Shown here: positions 1-5,975 of the stretch, piece after piece
Layout of the letters: every line of letters begins with the position of its first letter
Numbering within the stretch: the stretch's first letter is position 1
NCBI GenBank assembly: GCA_030615475.1
Contig: JAUWZF010000047.1
Coordinates: 1 to 7,460, forward strand
Reading direction: 5' to 3'
From: Dehalococcoidales bacterium
Lineage (GTDB): Bacteria; Chloroflexota; Dehalococcoidia; Dehalococcoidales; RBG-16-60-22
Length of the DNA stretch: 7,460 nt
Notes under the pieces: generated by a model
Seen by the model: only the letters and a program-made list of their open reading frames with translations
The model's database searches: none
What the model was told of the DNA's origin: nothing
Made by a program: the position numbers and the translations under genes

Positions 1-1
1 G

Positions 2-949
2 GCCGTCGACCTGTTCCTGGGGGCTAATGCCCTGCCCGACGACGACCCCAGGAATAGAGTCTATCCCGGCGAATTCAACTACGGCGGCGGTCATGTTATC
101 GAGGATCTGGTGGCCGGCAGGGATGTCCGACTGGCAGCCACGGCCTACGGCACGGACTGCTATCCGCGCAAGCGACTAGAGACCTTGATTAATATCAAAG
201 ACCTTAACGAGGCGGTGCTTTTTAACATCAGGAACGCCTACCAGAACTATAACGTGGCCGTTAATCTTTCGGATAAGATTATCTATACTTACATGGGCGT
301 GTTAAAACCCCAGCTGGGTAATGCCAACTATTCCTCGGCGGGGCAGCTATCGCCGCTGTTTAACGACCCCTATTACAAGACTATCGGCATCGGCACGAAG
401 ATATTCCTCGGGGGAGGCACCGGTTTCATCGCCTGGCAGGGCACGCAGCATAACCCCGGTGTACCCCGCACCCAGAACGGTGTTCCGAAGACGGGTGCCG
501 GCACATTGGCGGTCATCGGCGACCTCAAGCAGATGAGCCCGCGCTGGCTGGTGGGCAGTAGTGTCCTGGGCTATGGGTGTAGCCTGACCGTAGGGGTGGG
601 CGTGCCGATTCCCATACTGTCCGAGGAAATCCTGCAATATGCCGCGGTAACCGATGCGGATATCTTCGCGCCGGTTATCGATTATTCGGATGCCTTTCCG
701 AATAACAAACCGGATATCCTGGCCGAGGTCAGTTATGCCGAGCTTAAGAGCGGTAAAATCAAGATCAAGGGAAAAGATGTGCCTACGGCCTCCCGCTCCA
801 GCTACCCGAGGGCGGTGGAAATCGCCACCACACTCAAGGAGTGGATACAGTCGGGCAAGTTTTCCATCACCGAGCCGGTGCAGCTGCTACCCGGTGCAGA
901 ATCCAGCGTGGTCTTCAAGTTGCTTAACGAACGTCCCTTTGAGTATTGA
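2..949 (+). CDS. Homocysteine biosynthesis protein, DUF39/HcyBio family (5' partial)
   Basis: The reading frame is open from the first complete codon at position 2, so the gene starts upstream; the internal GTG at 110 is not a convincing start because conserved family sequence (GGGHVIEDLVAGRDV) runs across it. About 315 C-terminal residues are visible. I recognise the DUF39 fold family by the Cys in GTDCYPR (codon 158-160), the glycine-rich stretch FLGGGTGFIAWQGTQH, and a second Cys in GYGCSLTVGVGVPIP (codon 578-580). Family members, such as Methanosarcina MA1821, make homocysteine from aspartate semialdehyde and reduced sulfur, with cysteines proposed to carry a persulfide. No CBS domains follow the DUF39 part, unlike MA1821. 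The protein is cytosolic. A NIL-ferredoxin gene starts 47 bases downstream, matching the known partner arrangement and strengthening the call. Confidence 0.92.
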   Translation, partial: AVDLFLGANALPDDDPRNRVYPGEFNYGGGHVIEDLVAGRDVRLAATAYGTDCYPRKRLETLINIKDLNEAVLFNIRNAYQNYNVAVNLSDKIIYTYMGVLKPQLGNANYSSAGQLSPLFNDPYYKTIGIGTKIFLGGGTGFIAWQGTQHNPGVPRTQNGVPKTGAGTLAVIGDLKQMSPRWLVGSSVLGYGCSLTVGVGVPIPILSEEILQYAAVTDADIFAPVIDYSDAFPNNKPDILAEVSYAELKSGKIKIKGKDVPTASRSSYPRAVEIATTLKEWIQSGKFSITEPVQLLPGAESSVVFKLLNERPFEY

Positions 950-981
950 TAGGAGAAGCAGAGAGCCGATTGGCTAATTAA

Positions 982-988
982 GGAGAAG
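982..988 (+). promoter_or_regulatory. Ribosome binding site fixing the NIL-ferredoxin start
   Basis: GGAGAAG lies 8 bases before the ATG at 997. A GTG at 988 is in the same frame but would leave only about 2 bases after the GGAG core, so the ATG is the better start. Confidence 0.7.
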
Positions 989-996
989 TGAGGGAA

Positions 997-1407
997 ATGG
1001 TTGTTTCAAAAAGAATCGTATTGCGTTTCCCCAGGCGTCTGGTGGAGCGACCGATAATATACCGTCTGGTAAAGGACTACGACCTTGAGTTCAATATTCT
1101 CAAGGCATCGATTACTCCTGAGGAGGAAGGGCTGCTGGTGCTGGAGCTTAAAGGAAACCAGAAGGAGTACGATAAAGGCATCGATTTCCTGATTAAAGCC
1201 GGCGTGAAGATTCAGTCACTCAGTCAGGACGTGACACGCAACGAAGAAAGGTGCAACCATTGCGGCGCCTGCATCACCGTTTGCCCGACCGGTGCCTTCA
1301 GGGTTGACCCGAAGACCAGGCTTGTGATATTCGACAATGAGAAATGCATCGCCTGCGGACTCTGCATTCCCGCGTGTCCGCCAAGGGCGATGGAAGTGCA
1401 TTTTTAG
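997..1407 (+). CDS. NIL domain plus 2[4Fe-4S] ferredoxin, partner of the homocysteine synthase
   Basis: This 136-residue cytosolic protein has an N-terminal NIL domain (about residues 5-76) carrying the name-giving Asn-Ile-Leu at 33-35. A bacterial-type double-cluster ferredoxin domain follows. Its cysteines are C86, C89, C92, C96 (CNHCGACITVCP) and C117, C120, C123, C127 (CIACGLCIPACP). The combination is the same as MA1822 of Methanosarcina, which works with the DUF39 protein in making homocysteine. The ferredoxin probably supplies electrons, or handles sulfur, during transfer to aspartate semialdehyde. The NIL domain is also found on MetN transporters, where it binds methionine, so it could sense a sulfur amino acid here (inference). 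The start is the ATG at 997, backed by GGAGAAG at 982-988. The next gene begins 3 bases after the stop, so the two are surely cotranscribed. Confidence 0.92.
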   Translation: MVVSKRIVLRFPRRLVERPIIYRLVKDYDLEFNILKASITPEEEGLLVLELKGNQKEYDKGIDFLIKAGVKIQSLSQDVTRNEERCNHCGACITVCPTGAFRVDPKTRLVIFDNEKCIACGLCIPACPPRAMEVHF

Positions 1408-1410
1408 TAC

Positions 1411-2151
1411 GTGAAAGAGGATACCTACCAACCGAGGACATACCGGCACTGGATTGAAGGTAAAGACCTGATACCGTTCGACGTAACGGTTAAAGAGACC
1501 GATTTATACATACGTGCCTCCTCCAACTTGCAGAGAAAAGCCCACCGTCTGGTACTGAAATACCGCCATCAGCTTGAGGGTTATATCAAGCTCAACCCTG
1601 TCTTCGTCACGTCACTTGAGCCTCTCGTTGTACCGGATTACGCCCCGGCTATCGTCAGGCAGATGGCAGAGGCGGCGAGGAAGGCCGGCGTCGGGCCGAT
1701 GGCGGCGGTAGCCGGCGCCGTCGCGGAGTGTGTCGGCCGGGAGCTACTGGACTTTTCACCGGAGATAATCGTGGAAAACGGCGGCGATATCTATCTCAAG
1801 ATTCTCAGTAAAAGGATTGTCGGCGTATATGCCGGGGACTCGCCATTGACGGGGAAAATCGGTCTGGAAATCAATGCCAGGGATACACCCCTGGGTATTT
1901 GCACGTCATCGGGCAAGGTGGGGCATTCCCTGAGCTATGGCAAGTCCGACGCCGTGGTGGTGCTTTCCGCTTCTACGGCTCTGGCCGATGCCGCGGCGAC
2001 GGCTATCGGCAATCGTGTCAATCAATCCGCTGACATCGATGCCGCCATTGAATTCGGGCGGAGCATTGATGGCCTGAAAGGCATCATCATTGTCGTGGGT
2101 AAAAGTGTGGGTGCCTGGGGAGACGTGAAACTCTGTGAAATGTCCGTCTGA
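1411..2151 (+). CDS. UPF0280/COG2122 ApbE-like protein, sulfide assimilation
   Basis: This 246-residue protein starts at GTG 1411, three bases after the previous stop. There is no clear ribosome binding site, so translation is probably coupled. The N-terminus (YQPRTYRHWIEGKDLIPFDV) fits the usual start of the family. Conserved blocks are GVGPMAAVAGAVAE (93-106), VENGGDIYLK (121-130), GICTSSGKVGHSLSYGKSD (162-180) and ADAAATAIGNRV (192-203). These resemble the ApbE fold, whose members handle FMN, but no ApbE activity is proven for this family. In Methanosarcina acetivorans the COG2122 protein MA1715 was linked to efficient growth on low sulfide and to homocysteine synthesis. Its place directly behind the DUF39 and NIL-ferredoxin genes supports that role here. 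The biochemical reaction is unknown. The gene ends 17 bases from a convergent gene, with no hairpin between them. Confidence 0.88.
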   Translation: MKEDTYQPRTYRHWIEGKDLIPFDVTVKETDLYIRASSNLQRKAHRLVLKYRHQLEGYIKLNPVFVTSLEPLVVPDYAPAIVRQMAEAARKAGVGPMAAVAGAVAECVGRELLDFSPEIIVENGGDIYLKILSKRIVGVYAGDSPLTGKIGLEINARDTPLGICTSSGKVGHSLSYGKSDAVVVLSASTALADAAATAIGNRVNQSADIDAAIEFGRSIDGLKGIIIVVGKSVGAWGDVKLCEMSV

Positions 2152-2168
2152 AGAGACAGCCCCCGTCC

Positions 2169-2471
2169 TTATCTGGTTATACTTATCTCCAGCTTGCTGA
2201 TGACCCTGTCCACCCCTTTTAGCGTCGAGACCATACCCTCGATAGTGCTCTTGATTATCTCCACGGGGAAGTAACTGAGTGGCACGTCGGCACCGTTAAG
2301 ATTTATCGTTACCTGCCCTTCATTATCGATGGTAAGCGCCAGGGTATTAATTTCCCCCGTATCTTTCAGGCTGGCGATAATGCCGCCGATGACATGGTCG
2401 ATGTAATTCTCAACAAAGTAGTCGAGGTCAATGGGTACGCTATTAACAGAAAGGCTTACTTGTCTGGTCAC
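2169..2471 (-). CDS. Hypothetical 100-residue protein with two tandem copies of one unit
   Basis: I do not recognise a named family. The chosen start is the GTG at 2471, with GGGAGAAG five bases upstream; a longer frame back to 2582 would add 37 residues that overlap another small ORF and have no ribosome binding site. The protein has no signal peptide or membrane segment and looks like a small cytosolic alpha/beta protein. Residues 5-48 and 54-98 are copies of each other: each has a beta-like strand, a turn, then L-x-Y-F, a helix with I-x3-I-x-G and L-K, and a closing hydrophobic strand. Shared residues include N10/N59, L16/L65, Y18/Y67, F19/F68, I24/I73, I28/I77, G30/G79, L35/L84 and K36/K85. 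It probably shares an operon with the tiny ORF at 2507-2647. It is convergent with the sulfide-assimilation genes but not clearly related to them. No function is offered. Confidence 0.8.
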   Translation of the reverse strand: MTRQVSLSVNSVPIDLDYFVENYIDHVIGGIIASLKDTGEINTLALTIDNEGQVTINLNGADVPLSYFPVEIIKSTIEGMVSTLKGVDRVISKLEISITR

Positions 2472-2476
2472 TGTTT

Positions 2477-2484
2477 CTTCTCCC
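2477..2484 (-). promoter_or_regulatory. Ribosome binding site for the 100-residue duplicated protein
   Basis: On the minus strand, GGGAGAAG is followed by five bases and then the GTG at 2471. This decides the start against the longer open frame that reaches 2582. Confidence 0.65.
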
Positions 2485-2506
2485 TTCGTTTGCTTGCTTT
2501 CTTCAA

Positions 2507-2647
2507 TTACCGGCGCAGTCCTGCAAAGAGGTCGTTCTCCAGGGCCGCATCGGATTGGAATTGGCCAGAACAAGTATAGCATAGAGACTGCCGACTAGCC
2601 AGACCCAGGACCATAATCACAATTGCCAGACCACGAGCAAGGCTCAT
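2507..2647 (-). CDS. Small hydrophobic 46-residue ORF, possibly truncated by a nonsense codon
   Basis: Minus-strand ATG at 2647 follows a strong GGGAGGT (2654-2660) at six bases. The product begins MSLARGLAIVIMVLGLAS, a short hydrophobic stretch suiting a membrane anchor or signal peptide, then has a polar region with C23 and C26 and ends in LFAGLRR before TAA at 2507-2509. No family was recognised. The frame stays open after the TAA for 12 more codons, encoding a very basic tail (LKKASKRREKKQ), and stops at TGA 2468-2470. That TGA overlaps the next gene's GTG as GTGA. This suggests the original gene ran to 2468 and encoded about 59 residues, and that the TAA is a later nonsense change or a sequencing error. 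The evidence for translation is the ribosome binding site and the promoter upstream; the protein itself is uncertain. Confidence 0.5.
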   Translation of the reverse strand: MSLARGLAIVIMVLGLASRQSLCYTCSGQFQSDAALENDLFAGLRR

Positions 2648-2653
2648 TATACT

Positions 2654-2660
2654 ACCTCCC
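2654..2660 (-). promoter_or_regulatory. Strong ribosome binding site for the small hydrophobic ORF
   Basis: GGGAGGT on the minus strand, six bases from the ATG at 2647. It is the main sign that this short ORF is translated. Confidence 0.6.
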
Positions 2661-2673
2661 CACTTTGCCTATT

Positions 2674-2686
2674 TACTCAGATTTTA
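2674..2686 (-). promoter_or_regulatory. Candidate minus-strand promoter (-10 and start point)
   Basis: TAAAAT on the minus strand (2686 down to 2681) matches five of six bases of TATAAT. It predicts a start near 2674 and a 27-base leader with the GGGAGGT site. There is no good -35; instead the palindrome at 2707-2724 is centred 41.5 bases upstream, as at class II CRP/FNR-activated promoters. Confidence 0.5.
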
Positions 2687-2706
2687 TTAAATAGCCGGCC
2701 TTATGT

Positions 2707-2724
2707 ATGTGATATTTATCACAT
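2707..2724. promoter_or_regulatory. CRP/FNR-family operator, perfect 18-base palindrome
   Basis: ATGTGATA-TT-TATCACAT is a perfect inverted repeat with 8-base arms and contains TGTGA-N6-TCACA, the textbook CRP half-site pair. CRP/FNR-superfamily regulators of other species bind similar sites, so the ligand (cAMP, oxygen, CO, NO or other) cannot be read from the DNA. It lies midway in the divergent region between the minus-strand pair and the SHOCT gene, and is centred 41.5 bases from the predicted start point on each side. Simultaneous activation of both directions is an inference. No regulator gene is in the window. Confidence 0.75.
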
Positions 2725-2744
2725 GCTTCTCGAATGACAAGTGT

Positions 2745-2757
2745 TAAGATTGAAACT
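2745..2757 (+). promoter_or_regulatory. Candidate plus-strand promoter (-10 and start point) for the SHOCT gene
   Basis: TAAGAT at 2745-2750 matches four of six bases of TATAAT, including the key second A and last T. The predicted start is near 2757, giving a 39-base leader. No -35 element is visible at the right place, and the upstream palindrome centre falls at -41.5, so activator dependence is likely. Confidence 0.4.
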
Positions 2758-2795
2758 GAAAGGGAGTACTTTACAGCATTTCAGGAGGTAACGCC

Positions 2796-3020
2796 ATGTG
2801 GTATATGCATGAAGGTATGGGCTGGTGGATGGCTTTTGGAGGAATATGGATGGTATTTTTCTGGGGTGGTCTTATTGCCCTTATCGTGTGGGGAATAAGC
2901 AGATTGACCAGAAATAATAGCTCGGGCAGGGAACAGCATCCGCTGGAAATAGCCAGAGAACGCTACGCCAGGGGCGAGATATCCAGGGAAGAGTTCGAAC
3001 AGATAAAGAAAGACCTGTAA
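2796..3020 (+). CDS. Small membrane protein with C-terminal SHOCT domain
   Basis: This 74-residue protein has an excellent ribosome binding site (AGGAGGT at 2783-2789, six bases before the ATG). Its N-terminus is rich in Trp, Met and Gly, followed by one transmembrane helix at about residues 12-35 and a short linker. A SHOCT (short C-terminal) domain covers residues 49-74: PLEIARERYARGEISREEFE then QIKKDL. SHOCT domains are found at the ends of many small membrane proteins and are thought to mediate oligomerisation or protein contacts; no enzymatic role is known. The topology is probably N-out with the SHOCT domain in the cytoplasm (inference). The gene stands alone, diverges from the minus-strand pair and probably shares its CRP/FNR-type site. 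The Trp/His/Met-rich start (MWYMHEGMGWWM) is common in this group. Confidence 0.9.
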   Translation: MWYMHEGMGWWMAFGGIWMVFFWGGLIALIVWGISRLTRNNSSGREQHPLEIARERYARGEISREEFEQIKKDL

Positions 3021-3029
3021 AGCCCGGTA

Positions 3030-3104
3030 TTACCTCTTTTCTTCCGGTGACAACAGTTCATCCAGCTTGGCGGGATTGAAGCCAATAACAATGATGTCAA
3101 AGCG
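3030..3104 (-). pseudogene. C-terminal remnant of a glutaredoxin-like protein
   Basis: Reading the minus strand from 3104 to the TAA at 3030-3032 gives RFDIIVIGFNPAKLDELL followed by SPEEKR. It looks like real protein: the pattern of a hydrophobic strand, then G-F-x3-x-L-x-x-L-L is how the last strand and helix of many bacterial glutaredoxin-like proteins read. Ahead of it there are only about eight unrelated-looking residues and then an in-frame stop at 3132-3134, with no thioredoxin-fold CxxC and no start. So this is either the decayed tail of a deleted gene or chance similarity. Its tail faces the end of the SHOCT gene. A break by deletion near 3100-3130 would explain it. The family assignment is from pattern memory only. 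Confidence 0.45.
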
Positions 3105-3265
3105 GAGTCGATGGAGCCATGTCGCCTGAAATTAAGTAAAAGGTTAGACAGCATAAATATGTGATATACTTTTTATGGGATATATAATTTGAATGTTTAT
3201 GGAACTATTATCACCTACATCGGAGGCTATCGCAGGTAAAATACGTAATAAAGTTAGCTGGACTA

Positions 3266-3294
3266 TTGACAGAGTCACGGTTTCATCTTATTAT
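3266..3294 (+). promoter_or_regulatory. Sigma70-type promoter for the diiron/Suf gene run
   Basis: TTGACA at 3266-3271 is a perfect -35, followed by exactly 17 bases and TATTAT (3289-3294), five of six for the -10. The predicted start is near 3301, giving a leader of about 59 bases to the ATG at 3360. It is the best promoter in the window, and nothing comparable was noticed inside the downstream genes, so it may drive all six to 7457. Confidence 0.75.
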
Positions 3295-3304
3295 GCGTTA
3301 CGCA
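3294..3304. promoter_or_regulatory. Candidate operator overlapping the -10 and start point
   Basis: TGCGT-T-ACGCA is a perfect palindrome with 5-base arms. It begins on the last base of the -10 and covers the predicted start near 3301, a position where a bound repressor would block initiation. It is short and could be chance; no known regulator motif was matched. Confidence 0.35.
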
Positions 3305-3359
3305 ACATGAGTATGGCGGGCTGAATGTTATTCGAGAATTAAGCCGGAGGAGGTGGCTT

Positions 3360-3890
3360 ATGGCAAAAGAACGGGATAAGACACTTAAAGCACTTAAGAC
3401 GGCTATTCAGATGGAGATTGACGGCAAAGAATTCTACCTGAAGGCCAGCCAGGCGAGTCAAAACGAACTGGGGAAGAAACTGCTGAATGAACTGGCCGCC
3501 GAAGAAGACGATCACCGGAAGGTTTTTGAGGATATTTATAGAGATATCAGTGCTAAAAAGGGCTGGCCTGAAGGGAAGTTCCGTACTGACGGCGGGAAAG
3601 GCCTGAGAACGATATTCGCCAGGGCGCTGGAGGAAATGGATAAAGATGTCAGCGCCATCCCTACGGAGCTCGATGCCGTGCAGACGGCCATGGAAATGGA
3701 GAATAAGACCTACGACTTCTATAGAAGCTGGAGCGGCAAGGCCGCTTACGATGCCGAAAAGCAATTCTACGAAGCTTTAGCCGTTCAGGAAGAGGAGCAT
3801 TACCGGGTTCTTCTCGACTACTACGAATTTCTCAAGAACCCGGAGGCCTGGTTTGTCCAGAAAGAACACCCGTCTCTGGACGGTGGCTAA
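3360..3890 (+). CDS. Rubrerythrin-like (erythrin) diiron protein
   Basis: The 176-residue cytosolic protein starts at ATG 3360 behind GGAGGAGGTGG. It is a four-helix ferritin-like protein of the rubrerythrin group (COG1633 type). Diiron ligands fit E19 in MEIDGKEFY, E49 and H52 in EEDDH, E114 in MEMENKTYDFY, and E144 and H147 in EEEHY. The two halves mirror each other, as expected for the fold. There is no C-terminal rubredoxin domain, so the electrons must come from a separate protein; a rubredoxin gene lies downstream at 5976. The C-terminus WFVQKEHPSLDGG is typical of this subgroup. By family, it probably reduces peroxide or protects against oxygen in an anaerobe, though iron storage cannot be excluded. 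It is the first gene after the 3266 promoter. SufC follows 40 bases later. Confidence 0.9.
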   Translation: MAKERDKTLKALKTAIQMEIDGKEFYLKASQASQNELGKKLLNELAAEEDDHRKVFEDIYRDISAKKGWPEGKFRTDGGKGLRTIFARALEEMDKDVSAIPTELDAVQTAMEMENKTYDFYRSWSGKAAYDAEKQFYEALAVQEEEHYRVLLDYYEFLKNPEAWFVQKEHPSLDGG

Positions 3891-3930
3891 GAGTGAAATA
3901 AGAAATAGAATTCGCTTACAGGGGTGAAAA

Positions 3931-4686
3931 ATGCTGAAAATCAAAGACATGTCTGTGGCCGTAGAAGGCAAGGAAATAATCCACGATGTGAACATGACCA
4001 TACAGAAGGGTGAGACCCATGTTCTCTTCGGGCCTAACGGTGCCGGTAAAACCACCCTGCTTATGGCTATCATGGGTTTTCCCAAGTACAGGGTGACCAA
4101 GGGCAGTATCAGCTTCAAAGGTAAGGATATCACCGGCCTGACCGTGGATGAGAGGGCGCGCCTGGGCATCGGCATGTCCTTCCAGAGGCCCCCGGTGGTG
4201 CGTGGTGTCAAGACCCGCGACATGGTGGCGGCCTGCCTCAAAGGGCACGGGGATGGTGATACCATCGATAAGCTGGCCAATAAGACCGACCTGAGCGAAT
4301 TTCTGGAGCGGGACATCAACTACGGGTTTTCCGGAGGAGAAATAAAACGCTCCGAATTAATGCAGCTCCTAGCTCAGAAACCGGAACTGACACTGCTGGA
4401 CGAACCCGAATCAGGTGTTGACCTGGTGAACATCGTCCTGATTGGCGAGCTTATGAACGACCTCCTGGAAAAGAACTGTCCGATACTGTACCGGAAGTGC
4501 ATGGGGCTTATCATCACCCATACCGGCCATATTCTGGACTATGTTAATGCCCGCACCGGCTATGTTATGTGTAACGGCACCATCGGCTGTGTGGGCGACC
4601 CCCATGAGATGCTGGCGACCATCAGGGAGAGAGGCTACGACGAGTGTATCAAATGCTATCTGGGGAGAGTACCGACACATGAGTAA
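3931..4686 (+). CDS. sufC: SufC-type Fe-S cluster assembly ATPase, cysteine-rich
   Basis: The 251-residue ABC ATPase has Walker A GPNGAGKT (34-41), a Q-loop at Q85, signature SGGE (134-137), Walker B LTLLDEP (153-159), D-loop SGVD (161-164) and switch His H197. No membrane segments or permease gene are present. The partner is the SufB/D gene that overlaps its end by 8 bases, which marks it as SufC rather than a transporter subunit. It powers cluster building on the SufB scaffold in the cytosol. The C-terminal part carries six cysteines (C183, C190, C214, C220, C239, C242), the last two as a CIKC motif twelve residues from the end. Such cysteines are not a feature of E. coli SufC as I know it. 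They fit the minimal two-gene SufBC-like systems (SMS) of anaerobes. The start is ATG 3931, with GGGGTGA about five bases before it. Confidence 0.92.
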   Translation: MLKIKDMSVAVEGKEIIHDVNMTIQKGETHVLFGPNGAGKTTLLMAIMGFPKYRVTKGSISFKGKDITGLTVDERARLGIGMSFQRPPVVRGVKTRDMVAACLKGHGDGDTIDKLANKTDLSEFLERDINYGFSGGEIKRSELMQLLAQKPELTLLDEPESGVDLVNIVLIGELMNDLLEKNCPILYRKCMGLIITHTGHILDYVNARTGYVMCNGTIGCVGDPHEMLATIRERGYDECIKCYLGRVPTHE

Positions 4687-5914
4687 GGCAAGTACGTCCG
4701 GGACTAATAAAGATAAAGCCAGAGCGGCCGCCAACAAGACGGCCTCCCTCGGCGAAGACATAGACCTGAGCAAATATGTAAGTTCGGATGACCAGCACCC
4801 CTATCGTGATAACCCCTCCCAGCTCCCGGCTAAAGCCAAGGGCCAGATGCTTGATGCCGGCGTCATGCTGGATGATACCAGCCAGAGGTCGGGTACTTAT
4901 ATCCAGATGGACAATACGCCCGTCCACAGTTCCGTCAGTCAGGAAGGAGTGGAAGTGATGCCGGTCAGTCAGGCTATGGAGAAGTACGACTGGTTTGGCG
5001 ATTACTGGTGGCAGGCGGTGGCCGTGGACCAGGACAAGTATACCGCCAATATCGAATTGAACCAGTATAGCGGCTACTTCATCAGGGCTCTACCCGGACA
5101 GAAGACGGTCTTTCCTGTCCAGGCCTGCCTGTATCTGGTTAAAGATAAACTGGAGCAAAACGTACACAACATTATCATCGCCGAAGAAGGTTCGGAACTG
5201 CACATCATTACCGGCTGTACTACGGCTACCAGAGATGAACCCGGACTGCACCTGGGGGTCTCCGAGTTCTACATCAAACGGGGGGCGAAAGTCACCTTCA
5301 CCATGATACACAGCTGGAACCCGGAAACGGCCGTACGTCCCCGCACCGCCGCCATCATCGAGGAGGATGGGCTCTTCATGAGCAACTACCTGATGATGAA
5401 GCCGGTACGCTCTCTGCAGATGTATCCCACCGCCAGGTGTGTCGGTGAAAATGCCACGGTCAGGTACAACAGTATCTTGGTAGCGGGCGAGGGTTCGTCG
5501 CTGGACGTGGGTTCGCGGGTATTCCTCGACGGGAAAGGCTCCAGGACGGAGATAATCACCCGCGCCATTACCACCGGCGGTAATATAATCGCACGCGGTT
5601 ATATCGAAGGCAATGCGCCGGAGGTCAAGGGGCACCTCGAGTGCCGCGGCTTAATTCTGGGTGAAAAAGGCCTGATTCATGCCATCCCCGAGCTGAAAGG
5701 TAATCTGGCCGGTATCGATCTCTCCCATGAAGCCGCTATCGGTAAAATCGCCGAGGAAGAAGTGGAATACCTGATGGCCAGGGGTCTTACCAGAGACGAA
5801 GCAACGGCTACTATCGTGAGGGGGTTCCTCCGTGTGGATATCGAAGGACTGCCCACGCTGCTGGTCGAGGAGCTAAGGCGTGCGGTGGAGGCCAGCGAGA
5901 AAGAAGTCATGTAG
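4679..5914 (+). CDS. sufB: SufB/SufD-family Fe-S cluster scaffold protein
   Basis: The frame is open well upstream, but the real start is the ATG at 4679. It overlaps the last codons of SufC and follows GGGGAG at 4662-4667, so translation is coupled. The product is 411 residues. A polar lead of about 75 residues precedes the right-handed beta-helix core (about 140-340), then the C-terminal helices with HEAAIGKI (350-357), a hallmark of SufB/D. C322 in LECRGLILG sits where the family keeps its scaffold cysteine; C150, C180 and C254 are also present. Only one SufB/D gene is here, with no SufD, SufS, SufE or SufU in the window, so the scaffold is probably a SufB homodimer with two SufC. It works in the cytosol. 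Family call is firm; the choice between SufB and the SMS type is inference. Confidence 0.9.
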   Translation: MSKASTSGTNKDKARAAANKTASLGEDIDLSKYVSSDDQHPYRDNPSQLPAKAKGQMLDAGVMLDDTSQRSGTYIQMDNTPVHSSVSQEGVEVMPVSQAMEKYDWFGDYWWQAVAVDQDKYTANIELNQYSGYFIRALPGQKTVFPVQACLYLVKDKLEQNVHNIIIAEEGSELHIITGCTTATRDEPGLHLGVSEFYIKRGAKVTFTMIHSWNPETAVRPRTAAIIEEDGLFMSNYLMMKPVRSLQMYPTARCVGENATVRYNSILVAGEGSSLDVGSRVFLDGKGSRTEIITRAITTGGNIIARGYIEGNAPEVKGHLECRGLILGEKGLIHAIPELKGNLAGIDLSHEAAIGKIAEEEVEYLMARGLTRDEATATIVRGFLRVDIEGLPTLLVEELRRAVEASEKEVM

Positions 5915-5957
5915 CCGGCCACTCCCAATACCGCTCCCAGCTACATTGCCGGAGAAG

Positions 5958-5964
5958 AAGGAGG
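5958..5964 (+). promoter_or_regulatory. Ribosome binding site for rubredoxin
   Basis: AAGGAGG sits 11 bases before the ATG at 5976, a slightly long spacing. It still decides the start, since the open frame continues upstream into the end of the SufB gene. Confidence 0.6.
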
Positions 5965-5975
5965 CGATAGATAGA

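Larger units (their letters stand above)
3021..3359. other. Intergenic stretch of 339 bases, AT-rich in its second half
   Basis: No intact gene was found on either strand. From the left it holds a decayed minus-strand C-terminal fragment (3030-3104) and an AT-rich part with a TATAAT at 3183-3188 that lacks a -35. It also holds a lone ATGTGATA at 3159-3166 that matches one arm of the 2707-2724 palindrome, the promoter at 3266-3294 with its palindrome, and the ribosome binding site of the next gene. No stable hairpin followed by a T-run was seen, so no terminator is called for the SHOCT gene. Confidence 0.7.

Noticed and set aside
964..977. Short inverted repeat AGCC-GATT-GGCT between the DUF39 and NIL-ferredoxin genes
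   Set aside because: The stem is only four pairs with no T-run; too weak for a terminator or riboswitch, and the genes form one operon.
2152..2168. Possible bidirectional terminator between the convergent genes
   Set aside because: The 17-base gap has no inverted repeat.
2169..2582. Longer 137-residue version of the duplicated protein
   Set aside because: The extra 37 residues have no ribosome binding site and overlap the small hydrophobic ORF in another frame; the GTG at 2471 has a good site.
2963..3154. 63-codon minus-strand ORF across the end of the SHOCT gene
   Set aside because: It overlaps a real gene, reads as low-information sequence, and a different frame of the same DNA carries the protein-like remnant.
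3159..3166. Second ATGTGATA, same as one arm of the palindrome at 2707-2724
   Set aside because: The opposite arm is missing and its distance to the nearby TATAAT does not fit activator geometry.
3193..3324. 43-codon plus-strand ORF with a TATAAT just upstream, possible leaderless gene
   Set aside because: It has no ribosome binding site, no recognisable motif, contains the 3266-3294 promoter inside it, and is short enough to arise by chance.
5090..5635. 181-codon minus-strand ORF opposite SufB
   Set aside because: It is antisense to a well-conserved gene and shows no family features.
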